Shown piece by piece: positions 17,100 to 26,935 of a DNA stretch of 64,000 nt. Under the pieces are notes generated by a model. The model had not been told where the DNA came from. It did not search any database and saw nothing but the letters and a program-made list of their open reading frames with translations. Numbering within the stretch: the stretch's first letter is position 1; each line of letters opens with the position of its first letter. The DNA is taken from positions 310,001 to 374,000 of the forward strand of contig JABLXB010000002.1 of NCBI GenBank assembly GCA_013178305.1, in the 5' to 3' direction. Position numbers and translations under genes: made by a program. This DNA is from Bacillota bacterium (GTDB lineage Bacteria; Bacillota; Sulfobacillia; JABLXB01).

Positions 17100-18297
17100 C
17101 TCCCACGAAGCTCCTCACCATGTGACCCACGGCGTCGACCTCCAGCAGAAACGCGTCGTGTCCGTATGACGACTGGATGTTGGCGTAGGTCACCTCCAGC
17201 CTGTTGGCGGACAGCGCGTCAACCCATTCCTTGCACTGGGCGGGGGTGTACAGCCAGTCGCTCGAGAACGAGACGACGAGCCAGGCGCATTCGGAACGCG
17301 CTGCGGACTCGACCAGATCGCCCCCTCCCCACACCGACGCGTCGAAGTAGTCCATGGCCTTGCTGATGTATATATAGCTATTGGCGTCGAAGCGCTCGCT
17401 GAACGCCTTGCCCTGATGCCTGAGGTAGCTTTCGACCTCGAATTCGGGGTCGAGGTTGAACGACGGGACGTCGCCGTTCTTCAATCGACGTCCGAACTTC
17501 CGGCCCATGCTGACTTCGGATAAATAGGTGATGTGCCCGATCATGCGCGCCACGCCCAGCCCCCTGGCGGGTGGGTCATCATCGTAGTAATCACCGCTGC
17601 GGAAGTTGGGATCCGTCGTTATCGCCCGGCGCCCGACGGCGTTGAACGCGACCCCCTGCGCGCTCAGCCGCGGCGATGCGGCCAGCACCACTGCGGACCG
17701 GACGCGGTCGGGATACGCCAGCGCCCACTCGATGGCCTGCTGCCCGCCCAGCGACCCGCCTGCAACGGCCAGCAGCCTCCGGATCCCCAGGTACGTCACG
17801 AGCCTCTCCTGCAGTCGTACCCAGTCCCCGACCGTAGTGACGGGGAAGCGGAGCCCGTACGGCTTTCCCGTTTCGGGGTCCGTGGAGGACGGTCCCGTCG
17901 TCCCGTAGCAGCTCCCGAGGACATTCGAGCAGATTACGAAGTAAAGGTTCGTGTCAAACGCCTTGCCGGGGCCGACCATGGTGTCCCACCAGCCGGGCCG
18001 GCCCACCCTCCAGTGCCTGCCGTCCTGCTCGGCCTGCGCGTCCCAGCCCGCCACGTGAGCGTCGCCGCTGAGGGCGTGCAGGATGAGTATCGCGTTGTCT
18101 CGCTTCTCATTGAGCCGGCCATACGTCTCGAACTCGACCGTCACCGGCCAGAGGCTCCTGCCGCAATCGAGCGGCAGGGGGTTGGATTCGTCCGCAATCT
18201 GCAGGCGCTGCGGTCGCGTCCATCCCACGGAACCGGGTGAGTCGGGCGCGTCATACTCTTTCTGCGCCCTCGTAAGCACGTTCAACGGGTCACTCAT
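17065..18297 (-). CDS. metX: Homoserine O-acetyltransferase (MetX)
   Basis: 410 residues from ATG 18297; the open frame extends to 18357 but that part is inside the riboswitch terminator. It is an alpha/beta-hydrolase-fold acyltransferase: HALSGDAHVAGW oxyanion region near residue 75, the nucleophile elbow VAGGSLGGQQAIEWA (Ser near 175) and the C-terminal SSYGHDAFLLE with the catalytic His; the Asp is in the SSDWLYTP region. It acetylates (or succinylates) homoserine in the first step of methionine synthesis. The upstream SAM-I riboswitch and the overlapping metW settle the pathway. Confidence 0.96.
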   Translation of the reverse strand: MSDPLNVLTRAQKEYDAPDSPGSVGWTRPQRLQIADESNPLPLDCGRSLWPVTVEFETYGRLNEKRDNAILILHALSGDAHVAGWDAQAEQDGRHWRVGRPGWWDTMVGPGKAFDTNLYFVICSNVLGSCYGTTGPSSTDPETGKPYGLRFPVTTVGDWVRLQERLVTYLGIRRLLAVAGGSLGGQQAIEWALAYPDRVRSAVVLAASPRLSAQGVAFNAVGRRAITTDPNFRSGDYYDDDPPARGLGVARMIGHITYLSEVSMGRKFGRRLKNGDVPSFNLDPEFEVESYLRHQGKAFSERFDANSYIYISKAMDYFDASVWGGGDLVESAARSECAWLVVSFSSDWLYTPAQCKEWVDALSANRLEVTYANIQSSYGHDAFLLEVDAVGHMVRSFVGGVARRAGIRLG

Positions 18298-18328
18298 AGG
18301 CCTTACGGGTTCCCCTCCCAAATGGCAA

Positions 18329-18351
18329 CGCCCCTTCGAGTGGAAGGGGCG
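18329..18351 (-). terminator. Riboswitch-controlled terminator before metX
   Basis: CGCCCCTTC and GAAGGGGCG form a perfect 9-bp stem with a five-base loop, just downstream of the SAM-I aptamer and about 30 bases upstream of metX, followed by TTGCCATTT on the minus strand. It is the off-state terminator of the riboswitch. Confidence 0.88.
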
Positions 18352-18371
18352 CAACATGTTTGATCGTTGGC

Positions 18372-18490
18372 CTCCACTCTCATCTCTCAGGGTTCACCCT
18401 GCAGGAGTTGGCACCTTTACGGCTAATGGAACCGCGAGGTTGCCGGGCTTCATCGGGCCAGTCCCTCCGCCGCTCTGGATAAGAGGAGTT
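18372..18490 (-). promoter_or_regulatory. SAM-I (S-box) riboswitch aptamer
   Basis: The minus strand reads CTCTTATCCAGAGCGGCGGAG, then GGGACTGGCCCGATGAAGCC, CGGCAACC and, at the 3' side, GATGAGAG, pairing with the 5' CTCTTATC as P1. These are the S-box consensus elements in order with the GCCC-GATGAAGCC kink-turn region. A terminator hairpin and metX-metW follow, so SAM abundance should switch the genes off. Confidence 0.96.
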
Positions 18491-18649
18491 GCCTCTCCGT
18501 TTTTCCAGCATGTGCTGGTTTTGCGGCTATCGTAGCACGCTGCAATCCGCCGTGTCAACAGCGGGTGCCAGGGTAGTGTGGGCCGGGCAGCGAAGACTAC
18601 AGGGTAAGAGCCCGATTATACACCGCAGACAAGGAGGCGGAATTCGCTG

Positions 18650-19051
18650 ATGGCACACGCGCTCGATCTGAAGGTGAAAGGCACCGAATTGTGGGTGCTC
18701 GAAGCGGGGGACGACCTGCAGGAGGGTATCGCCAGGATGGCGGCCGAGCGCGGCGTCAACCGGGGCATCGTGGTGTCGGCTTTTGGCTCCCTATCCACGC
18801 TCTGCGTGGCGAACCCCGCCGGTCCCTCCCAGCCACCGCCCATGCAGGTGACCACGGAGTCCGGGCCGTTCGAGATATTAAACGTGACGGGGACCATCGG
18901 GAGCGTGGCTGTGCCCACGGACTCTCTCCACGGGCAAGTCCACGTACACGTGGCCGCTTCGGGCAAGGACGGCAGGGTGCTGGGCGGGTCGCTCAGGCCG
19001 GGGACGAAGGTTTTCTGGAAGGCCCAGCTCAACGTGCTGGTACTCGAGTAA
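18650..19051 (+). CDS. PPC (DUF296) domain protein
   Basis: 133 residues, ATG 18650 behind AAGGAGG. The entire protein is one PPC/DUF296 domain; the diagnostic motif is HGQVHVHVAASGKDGRVLGGSL near residues 95-116, where the two His of HVHV and the GG bind metal or form the trimer core. Bacterial PPC proteins are small trimers of uncertain function; plant ones carry added AT-hooks and bind DNA. None is seen here. It converges with the MFS gene, whose stop lies three bases downstream. Confidence 0.9.
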   Translation: MAHALDLKVKGTELWVLEAGDDLQEGIARMAAERGVNRGIVVSAFGSLSTLCVANPAGPSQPPPMQVTTESGPFEILNVTGTIGSVAVPTDSLHGQVHVHVAASGKDGRVLGGSLRPGTKVFWKAQLNVLVLE

Positions 19052-19054
19052 TCC

Positions 19055-20338
19055 TCAGGAATCCTGCGCGGCCGCGGCGCCCCTTCGCGGGAACAGCGGC
19101 AGCAGCAGGCCGATGCTGAGGAACGGCAACAGTGCCATGGCGCCGTAGATTAGCGCGAAGGACGTATACTGGCTGAGCCCGGCGCAGGCCTGTCCAAGGG
19201 CGACGCCGAGGTCATTCGCCGCAGTATACAGGCCGAACGCTTTGCCGCGCGCGGCCGGCGGGGTCCTTCCCATTACGGTGGCGGTTAGCGATGGGAACGA
19301 GGCGCCGTATCCCACGCCGTAAAGCACCGCCGACAGGACCAGCGTCTCGAGAGTTCGCGCCAGCGCCAGCGTGGCCACGGAGCCCGACAGGCACACCAGC
19401 GCGACCGTTATCACCCAGAACGCGCCCGCACGGTCGACGATCCGGCCTGAGAACATCCTTACGAGGACGACGACCGAGGTCTGAATCACGAAGAAATAGC
19501 CGTAACCCTCGAGCCCGCGTTCCTTTGCCATGATGGGCAGGAATGTCATGATGCCCCCAAACGAAAGCGTTATTGATATCAGAATGAGCGCCGAGAGCCC
19601 AACCACGACAGGGTCCAGGCGCGCGGCCTGCCCCGCGGCCCCCCTTACCGCGGCTTTCCCGGCCGTCCCCGGCCGCCCGGCGCCACCACCACTGGCGGCC
19701 CCACGCGCCGCGCCACCAGGCCAGGCGGCAACGGCAACTTCGTCGTCCTGCGCGCGTACGACCCGCCTCGTAGCCGCCAGGATCGCGATCGACGCCGGCC
19801 CGACCGCGGCGGACAGCAGTAAGGCGAGGCCGTAGCCACCATTCTCGTACAGCCACGACCCGACCGCGGAGCCGAACCCCTTCGCCATGACCAGCGCTAT
19901 GCTGAACCACGCCACCATCTCGCCCATGTGCTCTGCCGGAGCCCACGAAACCAGGTAGCTGTTGGACCCGACGGTGAACGTGCCGACACACGCGCCTGCC
20001 AGCAGCTGGCCGGCCGCGAGCATGAGGAACGCGTTGCTAAAGAAGAACAGCGCGGGCACCGCGCAGAACACGATTCCGCACGCCGTGAGCACCCTCGTGG
20101 GGCCCGACCTGTCGGTGAGCACGCCGGCGAGAGGTCTGAATACCAGCGAGCTGATGGAGAACACCGAGGCGAGCGCGCCTATGGTGTTCTTCTGCCAGCC
20201 CAGCTCCCGGAGGTACATTGGAAGCACGGGCAGCAGGACGTAGTACCCCAGCAAGAACACGGTGGCCGCAAGCGTGGCGCCCGCCGTGATGGTGAAAGCG
20301 CGCCCGCGCGCACCCCTCAGCCTATCGAGAATCCCCAC
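19055..20338 (-). CDS. Major facilitator superfamily transporter
   Basis: 427 residues, GTG 20338. Twelve predicted membrane helices in two halves, with the MFS A-motif variant GVLTDRSGPTRVL between helices 2 and 3 and GRIVDRAGAFWV at the matching position of the second half. The central loop (about residues 190-225) is an Ala/Gly-rich low-complexity stretch. The start GYYVLLPVLPMYLRELG resembles drug/sugar efflux MFS proteins such as the YfcJ/MFS_1 group. Substrate unknown. It is transcribed alone, divergent from the gene at 20623. Confidence 0.9.
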   Translation of the reverse strand: MGILDRLRGARGRAFTITAGATLAATVFLLGYYVLLPVLPMYLRELGWQKNTIGALASVFSISSLVFRPLAGVLTDRSGPTRVLTACGIVFCAVPALFFFSNAFLMLAAGQLLAGACVGTFTVGSNSYLVSWAPAEHMGEMVAWFSIALVMAKGFGSAVGSWLYENGGYGLALLLSAAVGPASIAILAATRRVVRAQDDEVAVAAWPGGAARGAASGGGAGRPGTAGKAAVRGAAGQAARLDPVVVGLSALILISITLSFGGIMTFLPIMAKERGLEGYGYFFVIQTSVVVLVRMFSGRIVDRAGAFWVITVALVCLSGSVATLALARTLETLVLSAVLYGVGYGASFPSLTATVMGRTPPAARGKAFGLYTAANDLGVALGQACAGLSQYTSFALIYGAMALLPFLSIGLLLPLFPRRGAAAAQDS

Positions 20339-20622
20339 CGTTTCGCCCCCCGGGACCCTGTCGCCCGCACGAATGCGACATAATGCCGGACAACATCAAA
20401 GGCATCTATTCACCTGACGCGCCTCTCTTCCTGCCACGCCGCCGGAGGAATACCTGGGGAGCGGGACACTATTTGACACGACCACCGAAGAAGGTATGCC
20501 CCCCAGGGCGTCGAATAGATCAGCGGTCCAGCAGGAGTTCGTCATCCCCATAGACAGGATCTTGAACTGACGCCCGAAGAGCGGTACTCTTGCCTTATAG
20601 CACGGTAGGAGATGGTCGGTCA

Positions 20623-21177
20623 GTGGTCAAGGTGGTGGTGGCCACGCCGTATCCGAGGTCGCAGATGCTCCTCGAGAGATACGTCGGTGGGTGCCTGAAG
20701 GGGATAGCCAGTGTACGCGCTACCTCGACAGACAGTGTTGATGGGTCCGAATGCGACATAATTGTCGTGTACCAGAGGGGCCCCAACGAAACGATATTCA
20801 GACAGCGTTTCCCGGACGTCCGGGTGATAGGCATAAGCTTTGAGATACAGGCGTGCGGCGTCCGCCAGCTGGCGGCGCTACCCCGGGGGATGACCCTCGG
20901 CGTGGTCGCCGGCCATAGAACGTGCGCGAACATGTTCCTGAGGGAGATCCTTGACAGCGGGATCTACCAACCCCGGTTCCTCACGGGGGCGTTTGGTGAC
21001 ATGCCGTCGATGACTGTGGACGCGTTCGCCGTGGCGGAAGAGATGGAGGAGACGCTCAGAGCGGTCTATCCTGTGGACAAGGACAAGTTGCTGGTTCTCC
21101 CGAGAAGCCTCAGCAACCCGTCCGTCGTCGAACTGATAAGCGCCGCCAGCGAAGCGAGCAAGGCGAAGCAGCAGTAA
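20623..21177 (+). CDS. Unrecognised protein, possible ligand-sensing domain
   Basis: About 184 residues from GTG 20623; a TTG at 20590 is an alternative. I do not recognise the family. The sequence alternates beta strands and helices (VVKVVVATPYPRS, CDIIVVYQRG, DVRVIGISFEI, TLGVVAGHRT, LLVLPRSLS), like a periplasmic-binding-like or receiver-type sensory domain without a DNA-binding part. It stands alone, 139 bases upstream of the peptide transporter operon with a hairpin between, on the same strand. A role in sensing or regulating that operon is only a guess. Confidence 0.65.
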   Translation: MVKVVVATPYPRSQMLLERYVGGCLKGIASVRATSTDSVDGSECDIIVVYQRGPNETIFRQRFPDVRVIGISFEIQACGVRQLAALPRGMTLGVVAGHRTCANMFLREILDSGIYQPRFLTGAFGDMPSMTVDAFAVAEEMEETLRAVYPVDKDKLLVLPRSLSNPSVVELISAASEASKAKQQ

Positions 21178-21220
21178 CGCTCGCCGCTCAGCGTCCACCA
21201 GCGCCAAGCCGGAAGGGTTA

Positions 21221-21252
21221 GAACGGAGCCCTGTTTCCTGGGGTTCCGTTCT
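21221..21252 (+). terminator. Intrinsic terminator-like hairpin
   Basis: GAACGGAGCCC and GGGGTTCCGTTC pair around TGTTTCCT with one mismatched step, followed by TTGTG. It separates the gene ending at 21177 from the peptide transporter operon. Confidence 0.65.
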
Positions 21253-21315
21253 TGTGCATTAGGGGCGCACTGCCAGAACCATCAAGTTCAGGTAGGCCAA
21301 GGGAGGGGGTACCTC

Positions 21316-22302
21316 ATGAGCAGCACCGGAGAAGAGGAGGTCATCCTGTCAATACGTGACCTGAGGGTATATTTCAGTACCTCACAAGGGTTGATAAGGG
21401 CGGTCGACGGCGTGGACCTCCACGTGAAACGCGGAGAGACCATGGCCCTGGTCGGCGAGTCGGGATCAGGGAAATCGGTCACCGCACTATCCGTGATGAA
21501 ACTGGTCCCGGTCCCTCCGGGGAAGATCGTCTCCGGTAAAATCAAGTTCCTTGGCGAGTCGCTGCTCGATCTGAGCCCCGCGGAGATCCGCGAGAAGAGG
21601 GGCCGCGACATCGCTATGATATTCCAGGAGCCCATGTCGTCGCTCAACCCCACCCTCACGATCGGCGAGCAAATCATGGAGGTAATCAGGCTCCACCAGC
21701 ATCTCGAAGGAAAAGTGGCCCTCGACAAGGCGGTTGAGATGCTCGGGCTCGTCAAGATACCGAGCCCCGAAAAACGCGTCAGGGAGTACCCCCACGAGCT
21801 GTCCGGCGGGATGAAGCAGCGCATCATGATCGCCATGGGGTTGTCTTGCCGTCCGAAGCTGCTGATAGCGGACGAGCCGACCGCCTCGCTGGACGTCACC
21901 ATTCAGGCCCAGATCCTGAACCTGATGAAGGAGCTCCACGAGCAAGTGGGTACGACGACCCTGCTCATCACGCACTCGCTGGGCGTCGTCGCGGAGATGG
22001 CCGACCGTGTGTCCATCATGTACGCCGGTCAGATCGTGGAGGTCGCTCCGGTGGAGGACCTGTTCCACGACGCCAGGCATCCGTACACCCAGGGACTGAT
22101 GAAAACGATCGTCAACATCCGTGAGGACGCGAAGCGCCTCGACGTCATCCCGGGGGCGCCGCCGAACCCGGGGAGACTCCCACCGGGTTGCCGGTTCCAC
22201 CCGAGGTGTCACCTCGCGGACGAAAGGTGCAAGACGCAGGAATCCAGCTACGTCGCCGTCGGGAAAGGAAGATGGGTGAGGTGCTGGTACGCCAGGCCAT
22301 GA
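21316..22302 (+). CDS. dppD: Oligopeptide/dipeptide ABC transporter ATP-binding protein (DppD/OppD type)
   Basis: 328 residues, ATG 21316 behind GGGAGGGGG. Walker A is GESGSGKSV, Q-loop MIFQEPMSSLNP, signature LSGGMKQR, Walker B LLIADEPTASLD and H-loop TLLITHSLG. The C-terminus carries the oligo_HPY extension typical of peptide/nickel ATPases, with HPYTQGLMKT and the cysteines of CRFHPRCHLADERC, which bind an iron-sulfur cluster in some homologues. It pairs with the second ATPase gene at the end of this five-gene operon. The transporter imports short peptides; exact specificity is unknown. Confidence 0.95.
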   Translation: MSSTGEEEVILSIRDLRVYFSTSQGLIRAVDGVDLHVKRGETMALVGESGSGKSVTALSVMKLVPVPPGKIVSGKIKFLGESLLDLSPAEIREKRGRDIAMIFQEPMSSLNPTLTIGEQIMEVIRLHQHLEGKVALDKAVEMLGLVKIPSPEKRVREYPHELSGGMKQRIMIAMGLSCRPKLLIADEPTASLDVTIQAQILNLMKELHEQVGTTTLLITHSLGVVAEMADRVSIMYAGQIVEVAPVEDLFHDARHPYTQGLMKTIVNIREDAKRLDVIPGAPPNPGRLPPGCRFHPRCHLADERCKTQESSYVAVGKGRWVRCWYARP

Positions 22303-22391
22303 CTTGAAGGGAGGTGCATGGGCAGGAGATTAGAGAGACCGCATTGGGAACCTCGTGTTAAGGCTTCGAGACATCAAGGAGGGGATCATCA

Positions 22392-23957
22392 GTGAGAATC
22401 CGGTCGAAGGCAATAGCGCTGTGCATGGTCATGGCGCTGGTCCTCGCCATCGGGGTCGCAGGCTGCGGCAAGGCCCCCGAGAAGAAGGCCGAACCGGCGC
22501 CCACGCCCGCACCTGCGCCGTCGCCGGCACCCAAGCCCGTGAAAGAGACCATAGTCATCGCTCTTCAGGGTGAGCCAAGTACGCTTGACCCGCAGTTCGC
22601 CGACGACGGCAACATGCGCGCTGTCACCGAGAACGTGTTCGAGCCGTTGCTCACCATCGACGGCAAAACGCTGAAGCCCATTCTGGCGCTGGCCGAAAGT
22701 TACAAGACCGTGAACCCGACGACGTGGGAGTTCAAGATCAGGAAGGGCATCAAGTGGCAGAACGGCGACGCGCTCACTGTGGACGACGTCGTGTTCAGTG
22801 TCCTCCGGCAGATCGATCCCAAGTTCAAGTCGCAGATCGCCAGCAACTTCAGGACTATCAAAGATGCCAGGAAAGTCGACGAATCCACGGTTAACATCAT
22901 CACCGACGGTCCCGATCCGGCTCTTCCGGTCCGCCTCACCGGCCTCATGATCGTCAACAAGAAGCACGTGGAGGCCGTGGGCGACACTGTTGGATCCAAA
23001 CCCATCGGCACCGGCCCCTACAAGGTCATCGAGTGGAAGAAGGGTGTCTCGATCTCCGTCGAGGCGTTCGACGGCTACTGGGGGAACAAGCCCAGCGTGA
23101 AGAAGGGCCTCTTCAGATTCATCGAAGAGGGCTCGACGAGGCTGTCGGCGCTCAAGGCGAACGAGATCGACGTGGCCGTCAACATGCTCCCCGAATACAT
23201 CAAGGACGTCCCGAAGGTAGCGTCCGTTGAAGGGCTCGAGTTCCCGCTCGTCCGCTTCCTCCAGTTCAAGGGCGTAATGAAGAACCCGCTGATCAGGCAG
23301 GCGGCCAACTACGCCATCGACAAGGAAGCCATCGCGAAGAGCCTTTACGGTGGCTATGCGTCACCGGCGCTCGGCCAGATGTTCAAGCCCGGTTACGTCG
23401 GGTTCAATTCTGAGCTCAAGCCCTATCCCTATGACCCGAATAAGGCGAAGGAACTCCTGAAGCAGGCCGGATACAAGGGCGAGAAGATCCAGATGGTCGC
23501 CCAGCGCGGTCGCTGGCTGAAGGACGGCGAGCTCGCCGAGGCAGTCTCCATGCTACTCAGGGATGCCGGCATGAACGTAGAGCTCAAGTACTACGACTGG
23601 AACGGCTGGCTCAAGGTGCTGTTCGACAGGAACCTCGCACCCGACATGATCGTGAGTTTCCACTCGAACGACCTGTTCGACGCCGACAGGACGTTCTCCG
23701 CGTTGGTTCACAGCAAGGGCACGATGTCCTCGTACCTCAGCGCCGACCTCGACAAGAAGATCGACGCCGCCAGGACAGAGATGGACAGCGCGAAGCGTCA
23801 GAAGATGTACGAGGAAGTCGGCAAGGTCATCTACGATGATCCTGCATTTATCTTCCTCGTGAACATCAAGGACATCTACGGTCTCTCGAAGAGCCTCGAT
23901 TGGCAGCCGCGACAGGACGGCAAGAAGCTCCTGTCGGAGATGAGAATCGTCCAGTAG
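22392..23957 (+). CDS. Peptide ABC transporter substrate-binding lipoprotein (family 5)
   Basis: 521 residues from GTG 22392, seven bases after AAGGAGGGG. The signal ends in a lipobox (IGVAGCGKA, Cys near residue 25), followed by a Pro/Ala-rich linker (about 30-50). Family-5 features include TIVIALQGEPSTLDPQFADDG at the mature start, TWEFKIRKGIKWQNGDALTVDDVVFS and GTGPYKVIEWKKG. It is tethered outside the membrane and delivers peptides to the permeases encoded next. Located second in the operon, after the first ATPase. Confidence 0.95.
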   Translation: MRIRSKAIALCMVMALVLAIGVAGCGKAPEKKAEPAPTPAPAPSPAPKPVKETIVIALQGEPSTLDPQFADDGNMRAVTENVFEPLLTIDGKTLKPILALAESYKTVNPTTWEFKIRKGIKWQNGDALTVDDVVFSVLRQIDPKFKSQIASNFRTIKDARKVDESTVNIITDGPDPALPVRLTGLMIVNKKHVEAVGDTVGSKPIGTGPYKVIEWKKGVSISVEAFDGYWGNKPSVKKGLFRFIEEGSTRLSALKANEIDVAVNMLPEYIKDVPKVASVEGLEFPLVRFLQFKGVMKNPLIRQAANYAIDKEAIAKSLYGGYASPALGQMFKPGYVGFNSELKPYPYDPNKAKELLKQAGYKGEKIQMVAQRGRWLKDGELAEAVSMLLRDAGMNVELKYYDWNGWLKVLFDRNLAPDMIVSFHSNDLFDADRTFSALVHSKGTMSSYLSADLDKKIDAARTEMDSAKRQKMYEEVGKVIYDDPAFIFLVNIKDIYGLSKSLDWQPRQDGKKLLSEMRIVQ

Positions 23958-24020
23958 CAGCACCGGTTCGGTAATCTGCAGGGGAGGGGTCACACCCTCC
24001 CCTGCGGGGGAGGATCAGCG

Positions 24021-24938
24021 ATGCTCAGATATGTGACCCTTCGGATTGCATATTCGCTACTTGTCATAATTGGGGTGTCGCTCCTGGTATTCGTCATACT
24101 CCATCTCATCGGTAACCCGGTGGACATCATGCTCCCCTTATCGGCAACCGATGAAGAAAGGGCGCAGCTTGAGCACCAGCTGGGCCTCGATAGACCGCTG
24201 CTCGAGCAACTGAAGGATTTCATGGCGGGGCTCATCCGGCTGGACTTCGGCATGTCGTGGTGGCAGAAAGAACCCGCGCTGGGGATCGTGCTCGAGCGAA
24301 TGCCGGCGACTTTCCAGCTCGTCCTGTTCTCGTTCGTGGTCGCGGCGGCGATATCGGTACCACTCGGGATCATTGCCGCCTACAGGCCGGGCTCCACGCT
24401 CGACCGAATCCTGACCGCGGCGGCCCTGACGGGAATATGCCTGCCTACGTTCTGGGTGGGCCTCATGCTGGTAACGGTGTTCGCCGTGAACCTCGGATGG
24501 TTCTACACCTCCGGCTACGGAACCGTCCGCCACCTCGTCCTGCCGGTCCTTGCGCTGTCGATCGTACCTGCGGGCCGTATTGCCCAGGTCCTCAGATTCT
24601 CGATGCTCGACCAGCTCAACCAGCAGTACGTCACGACAGCCCGGGCCAAAGGGCTCGATGAGAAGACCGTCATATTCAAGCACGCTCTCAAGAACGCGGC
24701 CCCGGCCGTCGTTACGACTATTGGCGTGGACCTGGGAAGGATGCTCGGCGGAATCAGCTCACCAGTGGAGCACGTGTTCGCCTGGCCGGGCTTCGGCAAT
24801 CTGATCATCGACACGATCCAGCACCAGGACTTCCCGCTCTTGCAGGCATGTGTGTTCGTCGTGGCGGTTATCATCACAGGGATAAACCTGCTCACAGACT
24901 TGTCCTACGCCCTGTTCGACCCGAGGATCAAGCTCTGA
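24021..24938 (+). CDS. dppB: Peptide ABC transporter permease (DppB type)
   Basis: 305 residues, ATG 24021 behind GGGGGAGG. Six membrane helices, with the N-terminal LRYVTLRIAYSLLVIIGVS start characteristic of DppB/OppB and the EAA loop ARAKGLDEKTVIFKHALKNA that docks with the ATPase. Follows the substrate-binding gene by 63 bases and precedes dppC by 29. Confidence 0.95.
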   Translation: MLRYVTLRIAYSLLVIIGVSLLVFVILHLIGNPVDIMLPLSATDEERAQLEHQLGLDRPLLEQLKDFMAGLIRLDFGMSWWQKEPALGIVLERMPATFQLVLFSFVVAAAISVPLGIIAAYRPGSTLDRILTAAALTGICLPTFWVGLMLVTVFAVNLGWFYTSGYGTVRHLVLPVLALSIVPAGRIAQVLRFSMLDQLNQQYVTTARAKGLDEKTVIFKHALKNAAPAVVTTIGVDLGRMLGGISSPVEHVFAWPGFGNLIIDTIQHQDFPLLQACVFVVAVIITGINLLTDLSYALFDPRIKL

Positions 24939-24967
24939 GCCGGACCAGTGGATTGGGGGTCTAACGC

Positions 24968-25903
24968 ATGAGTAATCAGCTACAGGAGAAACCCCGGGCG
25001 GGCGATAAGCCGGCCGCGGTGTTCGTCCCTCAAAGCCGCCGGTCGCGTCTCCAGGGCTCGCTTCGCCGCCTGTGGAAGGACAAGGTCACGCTGATATCGC
25101 TCATAGTGGTGTTGCTGGTCGTCTTGTCCGCCGTGGCGGCTCCCATAGTCTCGCCACAGGATCCGACGAAGGGCAACCTTCTGAACAGGCTGAAGCCTCC
25201 GGCCTGGGCGGAGGGTGGAAACCCGAAGTATCTCCTCGGGACCGACCAGCAGGGGCGTGACGTGCTCAGCAGGATAATCTGGGGCGGGCGCGTGTCGCTG
25301 ATGGTCGGCTTCATCTGCGTCGCCATATCCGGCGCATTCGGTACCCTCCTGGGTCTCGTTTCAGGTTACTTTGGAAAATGGGTTGATACGTTCCTGATGC
25401 GTATCGTTGACATACAGTCATCCTTCCCGGGACTCCTGATCGCGCTGATGTTCGTGATGGTGCTGGGTCCGGGGAAGTGGAACCTGATCGCCGCGCTGAC
25501 GTTCAACGGCTGGATGGTCCACGCCAGGATGGCGCGCAGCCAGGTGCTTTCGATGAGGGAAACCACGATGGTGGAGGCGGCGCGGGCGATCGGTTCTTCG
25601 ACGACGCGTACGCTGTTCGGCCACATATTCCCCAACATCATCTCTCCGCTCATCACGACGTACGTCCTCGAGATCGCCCGTATCATCGGCGCCGAGGCTA
25701 CGATGAGCTTCCTGGGCTACGGGATACAGCCGCCGGAGTCATCGTGGGGACTCATGATCGGCGAGGGCCGCGTGTACATGACCCAGGCGTGGTGGCTGGT
25801 GACGTTCCCCGGCGTTGCGATAGCTCTGACTATCCTGTGCCTTAACCTTGTCGGCAACTGGGTGCGCACCGAAATGGACCCGTTGCACCGTACAAGGCAT
25901 TGA
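24968..25903 (+). CDS. dppC: Peptide ABC transporter permease (DppC type)
   Basis: 311 residues, ATG 24968. A cytoplasmic N-terminal segment of about 35 residues precedes six helices; [22 protein letters not shown] is the classic DppC/OppC motif and [21 protein letters not shown] the EAA loop. It forms the heterodimeric channel with DppB. Its stop lies 14 bases before the last ATPase gene. Confidence 0.95.
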   Translation: MSNQLQEKPRAGDKPAAVFVPQSRRSRLQGSLRRLWKDKVTLISLIVVLLVVLSAVAAPIVSPQDPTKGNLLNRLKPPAWAEGGNPKYLLGTDQQGRDVLSRIIWGGRVSLMVGFICVAISGAFGTLLGLVSGYFGKWVDTFLMRIVDIQSSFPGLLIALMFVMVLGPGKWNLIAALTFNGWMVHARMARSQVLSMRETTMVEAARAIGSSTTRTLFGHIFPNIISPLITTYVLEIARIIGAEATMSFLGYGIQPPESSWGLMIGEGRVYMTQAWWLVTFPGVAIALTILCLNLVGNWVRTEMDPLHRTRH

Positions 25904-25917
25904 GGGAGGGACTCTCG

Positions 25918-26880
25918 ATGAACGACCTCATCGTAGTCGACAGATTGGTGAAGTACTTCCCCGTGGGTGGAGGGTTCCTCGCCGGTCCGAGGCACTTCGT
26001 GCACGCCGTGGATGACGTCAGCTTCGTCATCAGAAAGGGCGAGACGTTCGGGCTCGTCGGCGAAAGCGGTTGCGGCAAGACGACCACGGGGCGGTTGATA
26101 CTGCGCCTGATCGAGCCGACGAGTGGAGAGATCCTGTACAACGGGAGAAATGTACTCGAGCTCGGCAACGAGGAAATGCGCAAGATGCGGCGGAAGATGC
26201 AGCTCATCTTCCAGGACGCGTTCAGCTCCTTCGACCCACGAAAGACGGTATTCGACATCGTCGCGGAACCGCTGCAGGTTCACAGGCTGGCGGCAGGCGC
26301 GCAACTGTACGAACGGGTGAGCGAGCTCCTGGTTACGGTGGGCCTCGAGCAGAGGCACGCGTCCGAGTACCCGCACGTCCTTTCGAGCGGCCAAAAGCAG
26401 TGCGTGGGTATAGCGAGGGCGCTTTCGCTCAACCCCGAGTTCATGGTGGCGGACGAGCCAATCTCCGCCGTGGACGTCTCGGTGCGCGCCCAGGTACTCA
26501 ACCTGATGAAAGAGTTGCAGGAGAAGCTCGGGCTGACGTACCTGTTCATCTCCCACGACATGAGCGTCATCAAGTTCCTGTCCGACAGGGTGGGCGTCAT
26601 GTACGTCGGCAAACTCGTGGAGTACGCCAACAAGCCGGAGCTGTTCCGGAACCCAGTGCACCCATATTCGCGTGCGCTCCTCGCGGCGGTGCCGATAGAG
26701 GACCCGGACGAGCGAAAACCGAGGCAGATCCTCGAGGGTGACGTGCCCAGCCCCATCAACCCGCCGGGCGGGTGCAGGTTCCACACGCGATGCACGTACG
26801 CAAAGCCCGTGTGCAGTGAGGAGGAACCCCCACTCACCGACAGGGGTGGCGGGCACTACGTGGCCTGCCACGTGTTCTGA
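25918..26880 (+). CDS. dppF: Oligopeptide/dipeptide ABC transporter ATP-binding protein (DppF/OppF type)
   Basis: 320 residues from ATG 25918 behind GGGAGGGA; the frame opens six codons earlier inside dppC. Walker [10 protein letters not shown], Walker [14 protein letters not shown]-loop LFISHDMS. The signature is LSSGQKQC rather than the common LSGGQ(R/K)QR: Gly2 is Ser and the terminal Arg is Cys. The C-terminal oligo_HPY extension ([26 protein letters not shown]) is present. It completes a full importer with DppD, receptor, B and C. Confidence 0.94.
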   Translation: MNDLIVVDRLVKYFPVGGGFLAGPRHFVHAVDDVSFVIRKGETFGLVGESGCGKTTTGRLILRLIEPTSGEILYNGRNVLELGNEEMRKMRRKMQLIFQDAFSSFDPRKTVFDIVAEPLQVHRLAAGAQLYERVSELLVTVGLEQRHASEYPHVLSSGQKQCVGIARALSLNPEFMVADEPISAVDVSVRAQVLNLMKELQEKLGLTYLFISHDMSVIKFLSDRVGVMYVGKLVEYANKPELFRNPVHPYSRALLAAVPIEDPDERKPRQILEGDVPSPINPPGGCRFHTRCTYAKPVCSEEEPPLTDRGGGHYVACHVF

Positions 26881-26935
26881 TCTGGTTAACACTCGCAAAA
26901 GCAAGGCGCAAGATGGATAATGAGCGGACGCACAT

